From Pseudovibrio zosterae (GTDB taxonomy: Bacteria > Pseudomonadota > Alphaproteobacteria > Rhizobiales > Stappiaceae), in contig NZ_JAWXVZ010000003.1 of assembly GCF_033843645.1 (NCBI RefSeq), positions 62,001-126,000 of the forward strand: a DNA stretch of 64,000 bases, given 5' to 3'. This document shows, piece by piece, positions 25,871-34,472 of this stretch. Under the pieces are notes generated by a model. That model had not been told where the DNA came from, did not search any database, and worked only from the letters and a program-made list of their open reading frames with translations. Position numbers and translations under genes: made by a program. Each line of letters starts with the position of its first letter. The first letter of the stretch is position 1.

Positions 25871-26755
25871 ATGGCAACATTGGATCTAGATCAGCTACGA
25901 ACGCTAACTGCAATCGTGGATACTGGCAGCTTTACCCGCGCCGCTGAGAAGGTGCATAAGACCCAATCTGCAGTCTCAATGCAGATGAGGCGCCTTGAGG
26001 AAAAGCTTGGCCGCGACATTTTCACCAAGGATGGACGCCAGTCGAAGCTCACTGAAGATGGTGAGCGGCTGCTTCATCATGCGCGCCGAATGCTGAAGTT
26101 GAATGATGAAACTCTCGCAATGTTTGATGAGAGTGAAGTGTCAGGCGTCGTGCGCATCGGCACACCCGACGACTATGCCGACCGGTTCCTACCCATGATT
26201 ATGGCGCGCTTTTCCCGCTCCTATCCCGGAGCCGAGGTGTCTGTTACTTGCGCACCGACCCCAGACCTGCGGGCGGCGCTGGCAAATGATGAACTGGATA
26301 TTGCAATCGTCACGCATGTGCTGAAGTTTCGGCAAGAGACTGACGAGATCATCCGTCGTGAGCCGCTGTTGTGGACAGCCTCTGAACAGCATTGCGTTGA
26401 AAGTGAAACGCCGCTGCCATTGGCGCTGGGCAGGCCAAGTTGTGATTGGCGTCAGGCGGCTTTGGCGGCACTCGACAAGCAGTCGCGCAACTTCCGCATT
26501 CTTTACACCAGCTGGAACTCTACCGCGGTCTCCGCAGCCGTTCTTTCGGGACTTGCGGTGTCGGTACTACCAGAATCAGCCATCCGTCCGGGTATGCGCA
26601 TTTTGGGCGAGGCGGAAGGTTTTCCTGATCTTCCAAGCTGTGAAATTGCGCTCATTCGCAATCCCAACGCTTCGGCAAATGTGACGAATGCACTTGCCGA
26701 GCACATCAAATCATCGTTGAACAATCTGAGCGTGACCCGCATTGCCGCAGAATAA
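25871..26755 (+). CDS. LysR-family transcriptional regulator (paralogue 1)
   Basis: A 294-residue DNA-binding regulator. The winged HTH is at residues 5-60 (LDQLRTLTAIVDTGSFTRAA then HKTQSAVSMQMRRLEEKLGR), followed by a linker helix and an effector-binding domain. Its HTH and the blocks PDDYADRFLP, IIRREPL and AVLPESAIR are nearly the same as in the second LysR gene 1.4 kb downstream. I chose the ATG beginning MATLDLDQLRTL over an upstream TTG. No obvious target gene is divergent from it. Confidence 0.9.
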   Translation: MATLDLDQLRTLTAIVDTGSFTRAAEKVHKTQSAVSMQMRRLEEKLGRDIFTKDGRQSKLTEDGERLLHHARRMLKLNDETLAMFDESEVSGVVRIGTPDDYADRFLPMIMARFSRSYPGAEVSVTCAPTPDLRAALANDELDIAIVTHVLKFRQETDEIIRREPLLWTASEQHCVESETPLPLALGRPSCDWRQAALAALDKQSRNFRILYTSWNSTAVSAAVLSGLAVSVLPESAIRPGMRILGEAEGFPDLPSCEIALIRNPNASANVTNALAEHIKSSLNNLSVTRIAAE

Positions 26756-26760
26756 AAATA

Positions 26761-26789
26761 AAGCTGGTTTCGGTTGAAACCAGCTTTTT
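26761..26789 (+). terminator. Terminator after the first LysR gene
   Basis: An 11-bp perfect stem, AAGCTGGTTTC with GAAACCAGCTT, and a GGTT loop run into a T5 tract. The A-rich left flank lets it also serve the converging DUF1127 gene. Confidence 0.85.
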
Positions 26790-26819
26790 GCCTTTGCGTT
26801 TGATCGTGCGAGCGAAGTG

Positions 26820-27143
26820 TTAACGCATGGTGCGGGTTTCGCGCATCTGATCCAGATAACGCTCATTCGCGCGGCAGGTCAGATACCAAGACGGATCGAT
26901 GCCTTCATGGCTGGCAAGGGCGCTGTCAACGTCAGATCTTGTCAGACCCACGTCTTGGAGCAGCCGGTCTTCTTGTTCAGCCAAATGAGCAATTGCACGG
27001 CGGTTGCGGTACGCCCGTAACTGATCGACAATTACGTGAAACAGACCCAGCAGTGTGCTCTTTAAAGTAAGTGGTTCGAACGTACCAGCATTCGCACGAT
27101 TAGGGTTGCGGTACTCGGTAGGGGTAGGGAAAGCTAATGTCAT
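26820..27143 (-). CDS. DUF1127 family protein
   Basis: A 107-residue soluble protein. The DUF1127 motif is in the middle: RAYRNRRAIAHLAEQEDRLL then QDVGLTRSDVDSAL. Short DUF1127 proteins in Agrobacterium have been linked to small-RNA and phosphate/C-N control, but this one has longer extensions on both sides and its role is unknown. It lies between two LysR paralogues, with a 9-bp-arm palindrome between its start and that of the second LysR gene. Confidence 0.8.
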   Translation of the reverse strand: MTLAFPTPTEYRNPNRANAGTFEPLTLKSTLLGLFHVIVDQLRAYRNRRAIAHLAEQEDRLLQDVGLTRSDVDSALASHEGIDPSWYLTCRANERYLDQMRETRTMR

Positions 27144-27264
27144 TGTGCCACTCTCCGCGTGATCTGCACAGGCGTTAGATAATTGGAAATACAGGGTTTT
27201 CCTGATGAAGTTGCCTTCTATGTGATATATTGGAGGGTCTGACTAATTCTACAAATGAATGTTT

Positions 27265-27295
27265 CTGATCAAATTAGATAAGCGTCTTTGATCAG
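27265..27295. promoter_or_regulatory. Inverted repeat CTGATCAAA-N13-TTTGATCAG
   Basis: Perfect 9-bp arms lie in the divergent region between the DUF1127 gene and the second LysR gene, 31 nt before the latter's start. This is a strong operator candidate; the spacer does not fit FNR. Confidence 0.5.
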
Positions 27296-27326
27296 TTCTG
27301 TCGGACACACTTTAGGGAGATGCAGG

Positions 27327-28208
27327 GTGGCCGTTTCGCTTGATATCGATCAGCTTAGGACTTTCGTAGCAATTGCCGAATTGGGCAGTTTCAGGCTTGC
27401 AGGTGAGGCGGTGCACAAGACCCAGTCTGCAGTCTCCATGCAGATGAAGAAGCTTGAAGAACGACTGGAACTAAAGCTTTTTTCCAAGAGCGGGCGCCAG
27501 TCGGTGCTATCTGAGGATGGGCGCCGCGTACTGGAGTACGCGCGCAGAATGGTAGCTCTGAACGACGAAACGGTAAGTGCGCTCAGCCTCACCCAAATGG
27601 CAGGCCGCATTCGACTTGGTTTGCCAGATGACTATGCGGAGCGTCTGCTGCCACGCGTTCTTGCGACGTTCAGCCGCATCAATCCCTCGATTTCGATTGA
27701 GGTCAGCTGTGAGAGCAGCATGACGATTGGCGAAAGAATCAAGCAAGATCAATTAGATGTCGGTATTGTTACGGATGATGATTGCGGTGTGCATGGACAC
27801 ATCATTCGCCGTGAGCCCCTGCATTGGGTGACTGCATCCGACAACGGCTTGGGCGATGTGCGGCCTGTTCGTCTTGCTGTTGGACCTGTCACGAGTTCGT
27901 GGCGGAAGGAAGCAATTAGAGCATTGGACGCCGCCAATGTCCCCCACGTAGTCACCTATACCAGCGCCAGCGCGGCGGCTCTCTCAGGTGCTGTGATGGC
28001 TGGCTTTGCTGTCGCGGTGCTGCCGGAGTCAGCCATTCGAAAGGGGCTGCATGTTCTTGGAGAGAAGGACGGACTTCCCCGGCTTCCTTATTGCAGTATC
28101 ACGATGGTGCGCTCTACAGGCGCGAGGGAACCCATCCATGATGCATTATGCAGTCATATCATGACCGCGGTCGGTAACCTCAGCTATGAAACCGAGGTTA
28201 CCGAGTAG
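27327..28208 (+). CDS. LysR-family transcriptional regulator (paralogue 2)
   Basis: A 293-residue LysR protein closely similar to the one 1.4 kb upstream (HKTQSAVSMQMKKLEERLEL, LPDDYAERLLP, AVLPESAIRKGLHVLGEKDG). The GTG start is preceded by AGGGAGA at 6 nt and gives the same N-terminus (MAVSLDIDQLRTF) as the paralogue; an earlier in-frame ATG would add 13 residues. It converges on the DMT transporter gene with a 3-nt gap, so that transporter is not an obvious divergent target. Confidence 0.9.
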   Translation: MAVSLDIDQLRTFVAIAELGSFRLAGEAVHKTQSAVSMQMKKLEERLELKLFSKSGRQSVLSEDGRRVLEYARRMVALNDETVSALSLTQMAGRIRLGLPDDYAERLLPRVLATFSRINPSISIEVSCESSMTIGERIKQDQLDVGIVTDDDCGVHGHIIRREPLHWVTASDNGLGDVRPVRLAVGPVTSSWRKEAIRALDAANVPHVVTYTSASAAALSGAVMAGFAVAVLPESAIRKGLHVLGEKDGLPRLPYCSITMVRSTGAREPIHDALCSHIMTAVGNLSYETEVTE

Positions 28209-28211
28209 GGG

Positions 28212-29144
28212 TTAGGAGCGACGCTTGCCGAGCACGATGAGATTGCCCGACAACACACATGCCAGGCCCAGCAAGGCGTCCGCACCCCACGTGTATCCCT
28301 CCAGCAGTGTGGAGACGCTGAGAGCCACCAGAGGGAACATGACTGTGGCATAGCCAGCTCGCGCTGAGCCAATGCGGCCCAGAAGCGTGAGATAGGCACC
28401 AAATGCAATGACAGAGGCGATTATCGAAAGATACGCCAGTCCACCAAGATATTCTGGTGTCCAGAGTATGTTGAAGCTGCGGCCCATGATCATGGCCTCA
28501 AGGCCCAGGAAAAGAGTGCCGTAGAGCATGCCCCAAGCACTGGCGGAGATGACAGAAATTCGCCGTTTCTGAAGCCGTGACGACACCATGTTGCCGCTGC
28601 AAAAACAGAGCGTTCCAAAGATGCACAGGCCAAGACCCAATAGGGCACCATGATCCAGGCCGTCCTGCATGATCTGAGGTCTGAACATCAGAGCTACGCC
28701 AGCAAAACCGGTCACCGCTCCCAAGATGGTGCGTCTGCTTGCCCGCTCTCCAAAGAACAAAAAGGCCAGAAGAATATTGAAAACGGATGCCAGCGAAAAC
28801 ACCACCGACAAAAGTCCCGACGGTATATAAGCTGAGCCGTAATAGAATACGAGAAAGTTGGTCGAGAACAGCAATACGCCCAAGAGCGCAAATATCGCAT
28901 GATTTGAGACCGAAAACTTCAGGGGATGTCTGCCGATCACAGCCCAACCCCACATGCAGGTTGAGGCGATCACAAATCGCCAGAACAAGGAGACTTCAGG
29001 TGGTACGCCTAACTGCATTTTCATAGCGTACCAACTGAAACCCCAAGAAAAGACACAGGCGCCATACAGCGCCAGGTCCTTTGTACTTAGTGCCACTTCG
29101 GCTTGGCGGAGTTGGGGGAGTGACGAACTTTGCGTTTCGGACAT
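28212..29144 (-). CDS. EamA/DMT-family transporter
   Basis: A ten-helix inner-membrane protein of 310 residues built from two EamA repeats (each about 140 residues). Such proteins usually export amino acids, purines or other metabolites, but the substrate cannot be inferred here. Characteristic stretches are SVIAFGAYLTLLGRIGSARA and the paired glycine-rich helices GAVTGFAGVALMF and LLGLACVLSGNLIVLG. It appears monocistronic. Confidence 0.87.
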   Translation of the reverse strand: MSETQSSSLPQLRQAEVALSTKDLALYGACVFSWGFSWYAMKMQLGVPPEVSLFWRFVIASTCMWGWAVIGRHPLKFSVSNHAIFALLGVLLFSTNFLVFYYGSAYIPSGLLSVVFSLASVFNILLAFLFFGERASRRTILGAVTGFAGVALMFRPQIMQDGLDHGALLGLGLCIFGTLCFCSGNMVSSRLQKRRISVISASAWGMLYGTLFLGLEAMIMGRSFNILWTPEYLGGLAYLSIIASVIAFGAYLTLLGRIGSARAGYATVMFPLVALSVSTLLEGYTWGADALLGLACVLSGNLIVLGKRRS

Positions 29145-29229
29145 GGGAGGCTCCGCGCATTCTTGTTGAAGCCCTTTATTCCCGAAATTTCCTCTTCACT
29201 CAAACGAATAATTATTATCCAATCAATCA

Positions 29230-29883
29230 TTATTTGTGATAAGTTGGGCGCCCGATGGCTGTTTGGTGCCACTCCGGTTTGTAACCCGATCCGAGAATGG
29301 CGAGAGTGATAGGCGGCGTGACCAGCTCCACCGTGGATGGGAGTGCCATTGCCAGCGGTTTGTAGCCATCGGTCGTCCATCGCAACCATCCATAGGGGCC
29401 TTTAGCCGCAAAAATTTTCTCGTTATCCTGTTGGAACGTGAGCACTGCACCTTCTGGCAAAGCATCCATTTGGCTGCGCAAGGGGTGCGTTTGCTGGCGC
29501 TGACTTGATAATGCCCTGTCCATTTCGTAGGCACTGGCGCGAGGAGGTCCCCAGTTGGCAGTATGAGGCGTTTGCCGGGTAAATAGCTCGGCGTACTCCA
29601 GCGCTCGCCCGCGTCGGCACTCGAAACAGGGGCGATGCCCAGCAGCCAGAGCCGTGACCTCATCCAGAAAGAACAGCTCTGTATAGCTGTCTCCCCAAAC
29701 CGAACGCTGTCGGTCCTTGAAACTCAGCCGACAACAAATCCAGCGTTTGCTGTGAGGGTAGGGTTTAAGGAGGCATTTTGTTTGCGGGTCGTGGTGGCGC
29801 CCGCCGCGATTGCCCATCATCGTTCCACGACTGGGTATGGCAACGAGGGTGCCATCTGGAAGGACACGGTTTTGAAGTGGCAT
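29230..29883 (-). CDS. Conserved unknown protein with an Ada-like cysteine motif
   Basis: A 217-residue soluble protein of unknown function. The segment RWICCRLSFK, then YTELFFLDEVTALAAGHRPC, then FECRR resembles the Zn-binding methylphosphotriester domain of Ada (C..C spaced about 40 residues before PCxxC). The N-terminus is Arg/Gly-rich (GTMMGNRGGRHH). I see no methyltransferase or AraC domain, so it is not an Ada protein. Metal binding and nucleic-acid contact are possible but unproven. It is 30 nt upstream-adjacent to the Na/Pi symporter gene in the direction of transcription only by proximity. Confidence 0.65.
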   Translation of the reverse strand: MPLQNRVLPDGTLVAIPSRGTMMGNRGGRHHDPQTKCLLKPYPHSKRWICCRLSFKDRQRSVWGDSYTELFFLDEVTALAAGHRPCFECRRGRALEYAELFTRQTPHTANWGPPRASAYEMDRALSSQRQQTHPLRSQMDALPEGAVLTFQQDNEKIFAAKGPYGWLRWTTDGYKPLAMALPSTVELVTPPITLAILGSGYKPEWHQTAIGRPTYHK

Positions 29884-29913
29884 CGATACGTCTCTAGATC
29901 ACGCTAGACGACG

Positions 29914-31074
29914 TTATCCTAATGCAAGAATGCCGAGGGCTGGAACTACAAAAAACGCCAGTGCGAGGTAGGTTATGATCCAAACACGCTTGCCTTGGGT
30001 CGCTGTGCTCAAACGCTCTGCAAGCGCGGCGGGCAAATATCTGAGTTTTGGAACTGCCAGAACAATGCTGACGCCAAGCACATTGTAGAGGAGATGGATA
30101 AAAGCCAGCTCAAAGGCCTCATTGCGCGCCCCTGTAACAGCGAAGGCCGCAAGAATAGCGGTGATACAGGTGCCAATATTTGCCCCCAGAGTGAAGGGGT
30201 ACACTTGCCGTGTTGTCAGGGCACCCGAGCCCACAAGCGGAACTACAAGCGAGGTGGTGGTTGACGAAGACTGCGTTAGCATTGTCGCTGCGCAGCCAGA
30301 AGCCACACCGGCAACCGGGCCATGGTTGAGGGCCGTCTCGGCAATGCGCTTGGAAGAACCTACCAGCAGAGCGCGCAGAAGGCTCTTCATAAAGTGAATG
30401 CAGAATACAACGAGGCAAAGCCCGATTGCTATCAAGGAAGCCCCTGCGCCGGGATAAGGCAGGGTTGAAACACCATTGGCAACTTCCTGCACAAATGGCG
30501 CGGTTGCTGCGCTGATGAAGTTGAAGGTCTCCGTCAGATCATGATGAACGAAACTGGCATTGGGCAAGATAGACAAGATGCCATGGATCATCTTTTCAAA
30601 GATGCCGAACATCAGCTCAAGCGGCAAAAAGAACGCAATGCAAAGCAGATTGAAGCAGTCATGGACGGAAGCGGCAGCAAAGGCGCGCTTCAGTTCTTCC
30701 CTGTTTGCCGCAAACCCGAGCGCAACAATGGTGTTCGTGAGGGTCGTGCCGAAGTTTGCACCCATAACGATCGGGATCGCCACCTCAATGGGAAGGCCGC
30801 CAGCGACGAATCCAACAAGGATTGAGGTTGTTACCGATGAACTTTGGACAAGTGCTGTCGCGAGAATGCCGACACATACACCCGTAATAGGGTTGGTTGC
30901 CGCCTGAATCAGGTGTTCTGCATGATCAGCATAGAGGGTGCGGAAGCCTGCTTCCAGCAGTCCTACGGCGCAGAGCAGGAAATACGCCAGAAACAACACA
31001 GAGACCCAGTTCAGTAAACTGATGCCTAGCGCTGCATTACTGTCATCATCCTTAAATGAGTCTAGTTTACTCAC
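29914..31074 (-). CDS. Na+/phosphate symporter, NptA/SLC34-like
   Basis: A membrane protein of 386 residues with two inverted repeats, each carrying the QSSS signature: ATALVQSSSVTTSILVGFV and AATMLTQSSSTTTSLVVPLV. These form the substrate and Na+ site in the family. It lacks the C-terminal PhoU-like domain of YjbB-type proteins, placing it with the short NptA/SLC34 type. Low-affinity phosphate uptake or export is expected. No Pho box was recognised upstream. Confidence 0.88.
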   Translation of the reverse strand: MSKLDSFKDDDSNAALGISLLNWVSVLFLAYFLLCAVGLLEAGFRTLYADHAEHLIQAATNPITGVCVGILATALVQSSSVTTSILVGFVAGGLPIEVAIPIVMGANFGTTLTNTIVALGFAANREELKRAFAAASVHDCFNLLCIAFFLPLELMFGIFEKMIHGILSILPNASFVHHDLTETFNFISAATAPFVQEVANGVSTLPYPGAGASLIAIGLCLVVFCIHFMKSLLRALLVGSSKRIAETALNHGPVAGVASGCAATMLTQSSSTTTSLVVPLVGSGALTTRQVYPFTLGANIGTCITAILAAFAVTGARNEAFELAFIHLLYNVLGVSIVLAVPKLRYLPAALAERLSTATQGKRVWIITYLALAFFVVPALGILALG

Positions 31075-31360
31075 TGAGCTCTTTCCGTAGCGCCTGCTTG
31101 AACTTGGCGAGAAGCTTAGTCTGCTTAGCTCACGTGCTCTTCAGGACCGCAAAAAATTATCCAGCATCTCAAATGGTAAAGTTATTTGCCGGATAATCTA
31201 TCACTATTTGTTTATTGGCGTTTGCACTATACTTTTTCAGTGCTTCCTTAATCGCTCCTATTGCCTACCAACCCCCGGCCTGTCAACAATCACGGTGCTG
31301 ATTCAGTAGGTTTTGGGGCAACTCAGCCACAGGCTGGGATAAAAAAGGACAACTTCACAG
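31075..31360. other. Divergent intergenic region between Na/Pi symporter and ABC binding protein
   Basis: It is AT-rich in the right half. TTATCC and GGATAA arms (about 31157 and 31191) form a long-spaced inverted repeat, and TATACT near 31229 could be a -10 hexamer for the rightward gene. No gene is seen. Confidence 0.35.
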
Positions 31361-32161
31361 ATGAACAGGATGAAAGCAGTTCTTGCAGCGGCCGCTGCCT
31401 TTGTAACCTTTGGCATGACCTCTGCGGGTGCCGCCGAGTTGCCAGACTTGGGGGGTCGGACCGTGGTCGCCGTGACGGAGAACGCTTATGCGCCGCTGAA
31501 TTTTGCGGATCCTGCCACAGGTGAAGGCATCGGCTGGGAGTACGATGCTTTCAACGAGATTGCGAAACGCCTGAACCTCAAGGTCGACTGGCGGCTGTCT
31601 TCTTGGGACACGATGATCGAATCTGTTCGTCAGGGCCAGTTCGATGTGGGCATGGACGGCATCACCATTAACGAAGAAAGAAAAAAGCGCGTCGATTTCT
31701 CCGAGCCCTACATGACTTCCGAGATGTTCATGCTCGTGCGTGCAGATGAAAATCGATTCGATGACGCAGAAAGCTTTGCCGCCAAACCAGACCTGCTGGT
31801 GGGGGCTCAAACCGGTACTACGAATTTTTACACAGCTGTTTACTCAGTGCTTGATGGCGACGAGAGCAATCCGCGCATCAAGCTGTTCGAAACCTTTGGC
31901 GCATCTGTCATGGCACTGCGGGCACAGGACGTAGACACGGTATTGATGGACGCAACATCAGCGCGTGGCTACATGGGCGCTTCTCCAAACAGCTTCAAGG
32001 TGGTCGGTGGTCCGCTGGGCTCAGAGAATTTTGGGTTCATTTTCACGCCAGGGTCCGACCTTGTTGAGCCGGTGAATGCAGCGATTCAGAGCATGCGCGA
32101 AGATGGAACACTTGATGCGCTCAACAAAAAGTGGTTCTACGAGTACAACTCGCAGCACTGA
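31361..32161 (+). CDS. Amino-acid ABC transporter substrate-binding protein
   Basis: The periplasmic receptor (SBP_bac_3) for a polar amino acid or similar solute. The signal peptide is MNRMKAVLAAAAAFVTFGMT, probably cleaved near SAGA/AE. The mature part shows the family pattern: TENAYAPLNF, GWEYDAFNEIAKRL, GQFDVGMDGITINEERKKRV, DFSEPYM and the C-terminal LNKKWFYEY. The permease gene follows after 48 nt, but the ATPase gene is missing. Confidence 0.9.
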   Translation: MNRMKAVLAAAAAFVTFGMTSAGAAELPDLGGRTVVAVTENAYAPLNFADPATGEGIGWEYDAFNEIAKRLNLKVDWRLSSWDTMIESVRQGQFDVGMDGITINEERKKRVDFSEPYMTSEMFMLVRADENRFDDAESFAAKPDLLVGAQTGTTNFYTAVYSVLDGDESNPRIKLFETFGASVMALRAQDVDTVLMDATSARGYMGASPNSFKVVGGPLGSENFGFIFTPGSDLVEPVNAAIQSMREDGTLDALNKKWFYEYNSQH

Positions 32162-32209
32162 GCGCTGACCCGCGATTGTTTCTAGCAACATCTTGAGGAC
32201 AGCATCGCC

Positions 32210-33067
32210 ATGAAAGTGGCCGTGCTGTTTTCTTTTGAGCTCTTTGGATCAAATATGCCTCAAGCCAAAAAACGCGAACTTCCCATCTGGCTCCTTGTCG
32301 CCATTCTGCTGGCCGTTGTGTTTTTCTGGCTCATAACAACCAATGGGCAATACGCCCAGATCCTGAACACGCTCCAAAAGGGCATCGGCGTCACACTTTT
32401 CGTGACGTTCGTTTCGTTCGCTCTTGCTTGCATTCTGGGGCTTGCCGTCGCCATGGCGCGGGGCGCGCGCAACAGAGCCATCCGTGAGATCGCAACGTTC
32501 TATACCGAGATCGTGCGCGGTGTTCCGATCCTTGTTCTCCTGTTCTACATTGCGTTCGTTGGCGCCCCACAATTGGTTGCGCTCTACAACTTCGCTATGA
32601 GCCCTTTGGTTGATGCCGGTGTGATCGAGAAGCTGCTGGTACGCGACCTCTCTATGACGTGGCGTGCCATTATCGCGCTGACTATAGGCTACTCTGCTTT
32701 TATCGCGGAGATATTCCGGGCCGGTATTGAAAGCGTGTCATCCGGCCAGGTAGAGGCTGCAAGAGCGCTTGGCCTAAGTCGGTGGCAGACATTCCGCTTC
32801 GTTGTATGGCCGCAAGCGCTGAAGAACATTCTGCCGCCGTTGGGGAACGATTTTGTCGCCATGATCAAGGACAGCGCCTTGGTGTCTGTGCTGGGTGTTC
32901 AGGATATCACCCAGCTTGGAAAGATCTATTCGTCCTCCACTTTCCAGTTCTTTGAAACCTACAACGTGGTGGCGTTCCTTTATCTCACCATGACGGTATC
33001 CCTGTCACTGTTCGTAAGGGCTCTGGAGAACCACCTGAAGCGCAGCCACACCAACCAACAGAATTGA
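32210..33067 (+). CDS. Amino-acid ABC transporter permease
   Basis: An inner-membrane permease of the HisMQ type with about five to six helices. The ATPase-contact EAA loop is EAARALGLSRWQTFRFVVWP. A GAGGA site precedes the ATG at 32210; a second ATG 45 nt later (MPQAKKRELPIW) is a reasonable alternative that removes a non-conserved N-terminus. A single permease could form a homodimer. No ATP-binding subunit follows; the next element is a terminator and then the convergent fba gene. Confidence 0.9.
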   Translation: MKVAVLFSFELFGSNMPQAKKRELPIWLLVAILLAVVFFWLITTNGQYAQILNTLQKGIGVTLFVTFVSFALACILGLAVAMARGARNRAIREIATFYTEIVRGVPILVLLFYIAFVGAPQLVALYNFAMSPLVDAGVIEKLLVRDLSMTWRAIIALTIGYSAFIAEIFRAGIESVSSGQVEAARALGLSRWQTFRFVVWPQALKNILPPLGNDFVAMIKDSALVSVLGVQDITQLGKIYSSSTFQFFETYNVVAFLYLTMTVSLSLFVRALENHLKRSHTNQQN

Positions 33068-33081
33068 CCGCGAAAGGGAAA

Positions 33082-33102
33082 AGCCCGGCATGAAACCGGG
33101 CT
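33082..33102. terminator. Hairpin terminator between the ABC permease gene and fba
   Basis: AGCCCGG pairs with CCGGGCT around a 7-nt loop, flanked by A-rich DNA on the left and CTCC on the right. It serves converging genes. Confidence 0.65.
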
Positions 33103-33134
33103 CTCCTCATATCTAGCTTGTGTTTTGGGCGGCG

Positions 33135-34205
33135 TTATTGTGCCAGTGACTTTCCGGCACAGCGCAGGTCTTCGCAGGCTTCACCAAGGCGCTCAATGAT
33201 GCCTTGCTCACCAGCGCGCAGCCATTTGCGCGGATCGTAGAGCTTCTTGTAGGGAGTACCGTCTTCCGGGTCGATCTGATACTTGAAAGCCGCAGCGTTT
33301 TTCTCAACATACGCACCAACTGGGTTTGCAAAGGCAAACTGTGTGTCGGTGTCGATGTTCATCTTGAAGACGCCGTAGTTGAGGCTCTCTGCGATCTTGT
33401 CCTTGTCAGAACCAGAGCCGCCGTGGAACACCAGTGCCAGCGGGTTCTCAGGCAAATTGTGGGTCTCGGCGACCAGCTTTTGGCTTTCCCGCAGAATTTC
33501 TGGACGCAGTTTAACGTTGCCCGGCTTGTAAACGCCGTGAACATTACCGAATGACGCGGCAACGGAGAAATGACCCAACTTGTTCAGGCGGTCATAGGCC
33601 TGCAGGACATCTTCAGGCTGAGTATACAGCTTCGGATTGTCTGCGCCGATGTCTTCATCAGAACCGATGCCATCTTCTTCGCCACCAGTGACACCGAGTT
33701 CAATTTCAAGGCTCATCTGCAGCGGTGCCATCATCTTCAACAGGCGCTCGCTCTCGGAAAGGTTGTCCTCAATGCTCTCTTCGGAAAGGTCGAGCATGTG
33801 AGAAGAAAACAACGGCTTGCCGGTGTCCTTGAAAAACTGTTCGCCATGCTGGATCAAAGCTTCAAGCCATGGCACCAGCTTGCGGTTGGCGTGGTCTGTA
33901 TGCAGGACCACTGCCACGCCGTAGTGTTCTGCCAGCAGGTGGACGTGGCGAGCTGCGGAGACTGCACCCAGAACCTTCGCCTGGAAAGCATCTTCCATGC
34001 CGAGGCCAGCGTTAAACTGTGCGCCACCGTTGGAGAGCTGAACAATGATGTCTGATTTGTTTTTTGCAGCTGCCTCAAGAACAGCATTTATGGAGTTGGT
34101 GCCAACCACGTTGACGGCTGGCAGAGCGTATTTTCCTTCTCGGCACGCATCGATAAGGGTTTTGTAGTCTTCACCGAAGACAACACCAGGCTTAAGCTTT
34201 CCCAT
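33135..34205 (-). CDS. fba: Class II fructose-bisphosphate aldolase
   Basis: A zinc-dependent aldolase interconverting fructose-1,6-bisphosphate with glyceraldehyde-3-phosphate and dihydroxyacetone phosphate (glycolysis/gluconeogenesis). At 356 residues it is the E. coli FbaA type. Metal-ligand histidines are in LHTDHANRK, NVHGVYKPG and FHGGSGS, and NIDTDTQFAF is the phosphate-binding segment. The gene is isolated from other glycolytic genes. Confidence 0.95.
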   Translation of the reverse strand: MGKLKPGVVFGEDYKTLIDACREGKYALPAVNVVGTNSINAVLEAAAKNKSDIIVQLSNGGAQFNAGLGMEDAFQAKVLGAVSAARHVHLLAEHYGVAVVLHTDHANRKLVPWLEALIQHGEQFFKDTGKPLFSSHMLDLSEESIEDNLSESERLLKMMAPLQMSLEIELGVTGGEEDGIGSDEDIGADNPKLYTQPEDVLQAYDRLNKLGHFSVAASFGNVHGVYKPGNVKLRPEILRESQKLVAETHNLPENPLALVFHGGSGSDKDKIAESLNYGVFKMNIDTDTQFAFANPVGAYVEKNAAAFKYQIDPEDGTPYKKLYDPRKWLRAGEQGIIERLGEACEDLRCAGKSLAQ

Positions 34206-34472
34206 GATTGATTTGCTCCCGAGGTTAGCTGTTATCTAGATCTTGCATATAGTCAAACGTGCCTGCAAAAACAGGTGTGTACGGCCTTTGCCGTGTGCGC
34301 GTACCCTAATGGTAGTCATTGGTGTGAGCAACTGAAACAGGTTACGCGCAGCAGTACACTAATCGATTTTAAAAAAGTTATCCTGCGGAAATTGGGTGTG
34401 AAAACAGTGCTCCGTGCAATTGCGCGAAAGGTTATCTGTCTGGCGCAGGGCCATGCAACTTTCCGGCTTGCT

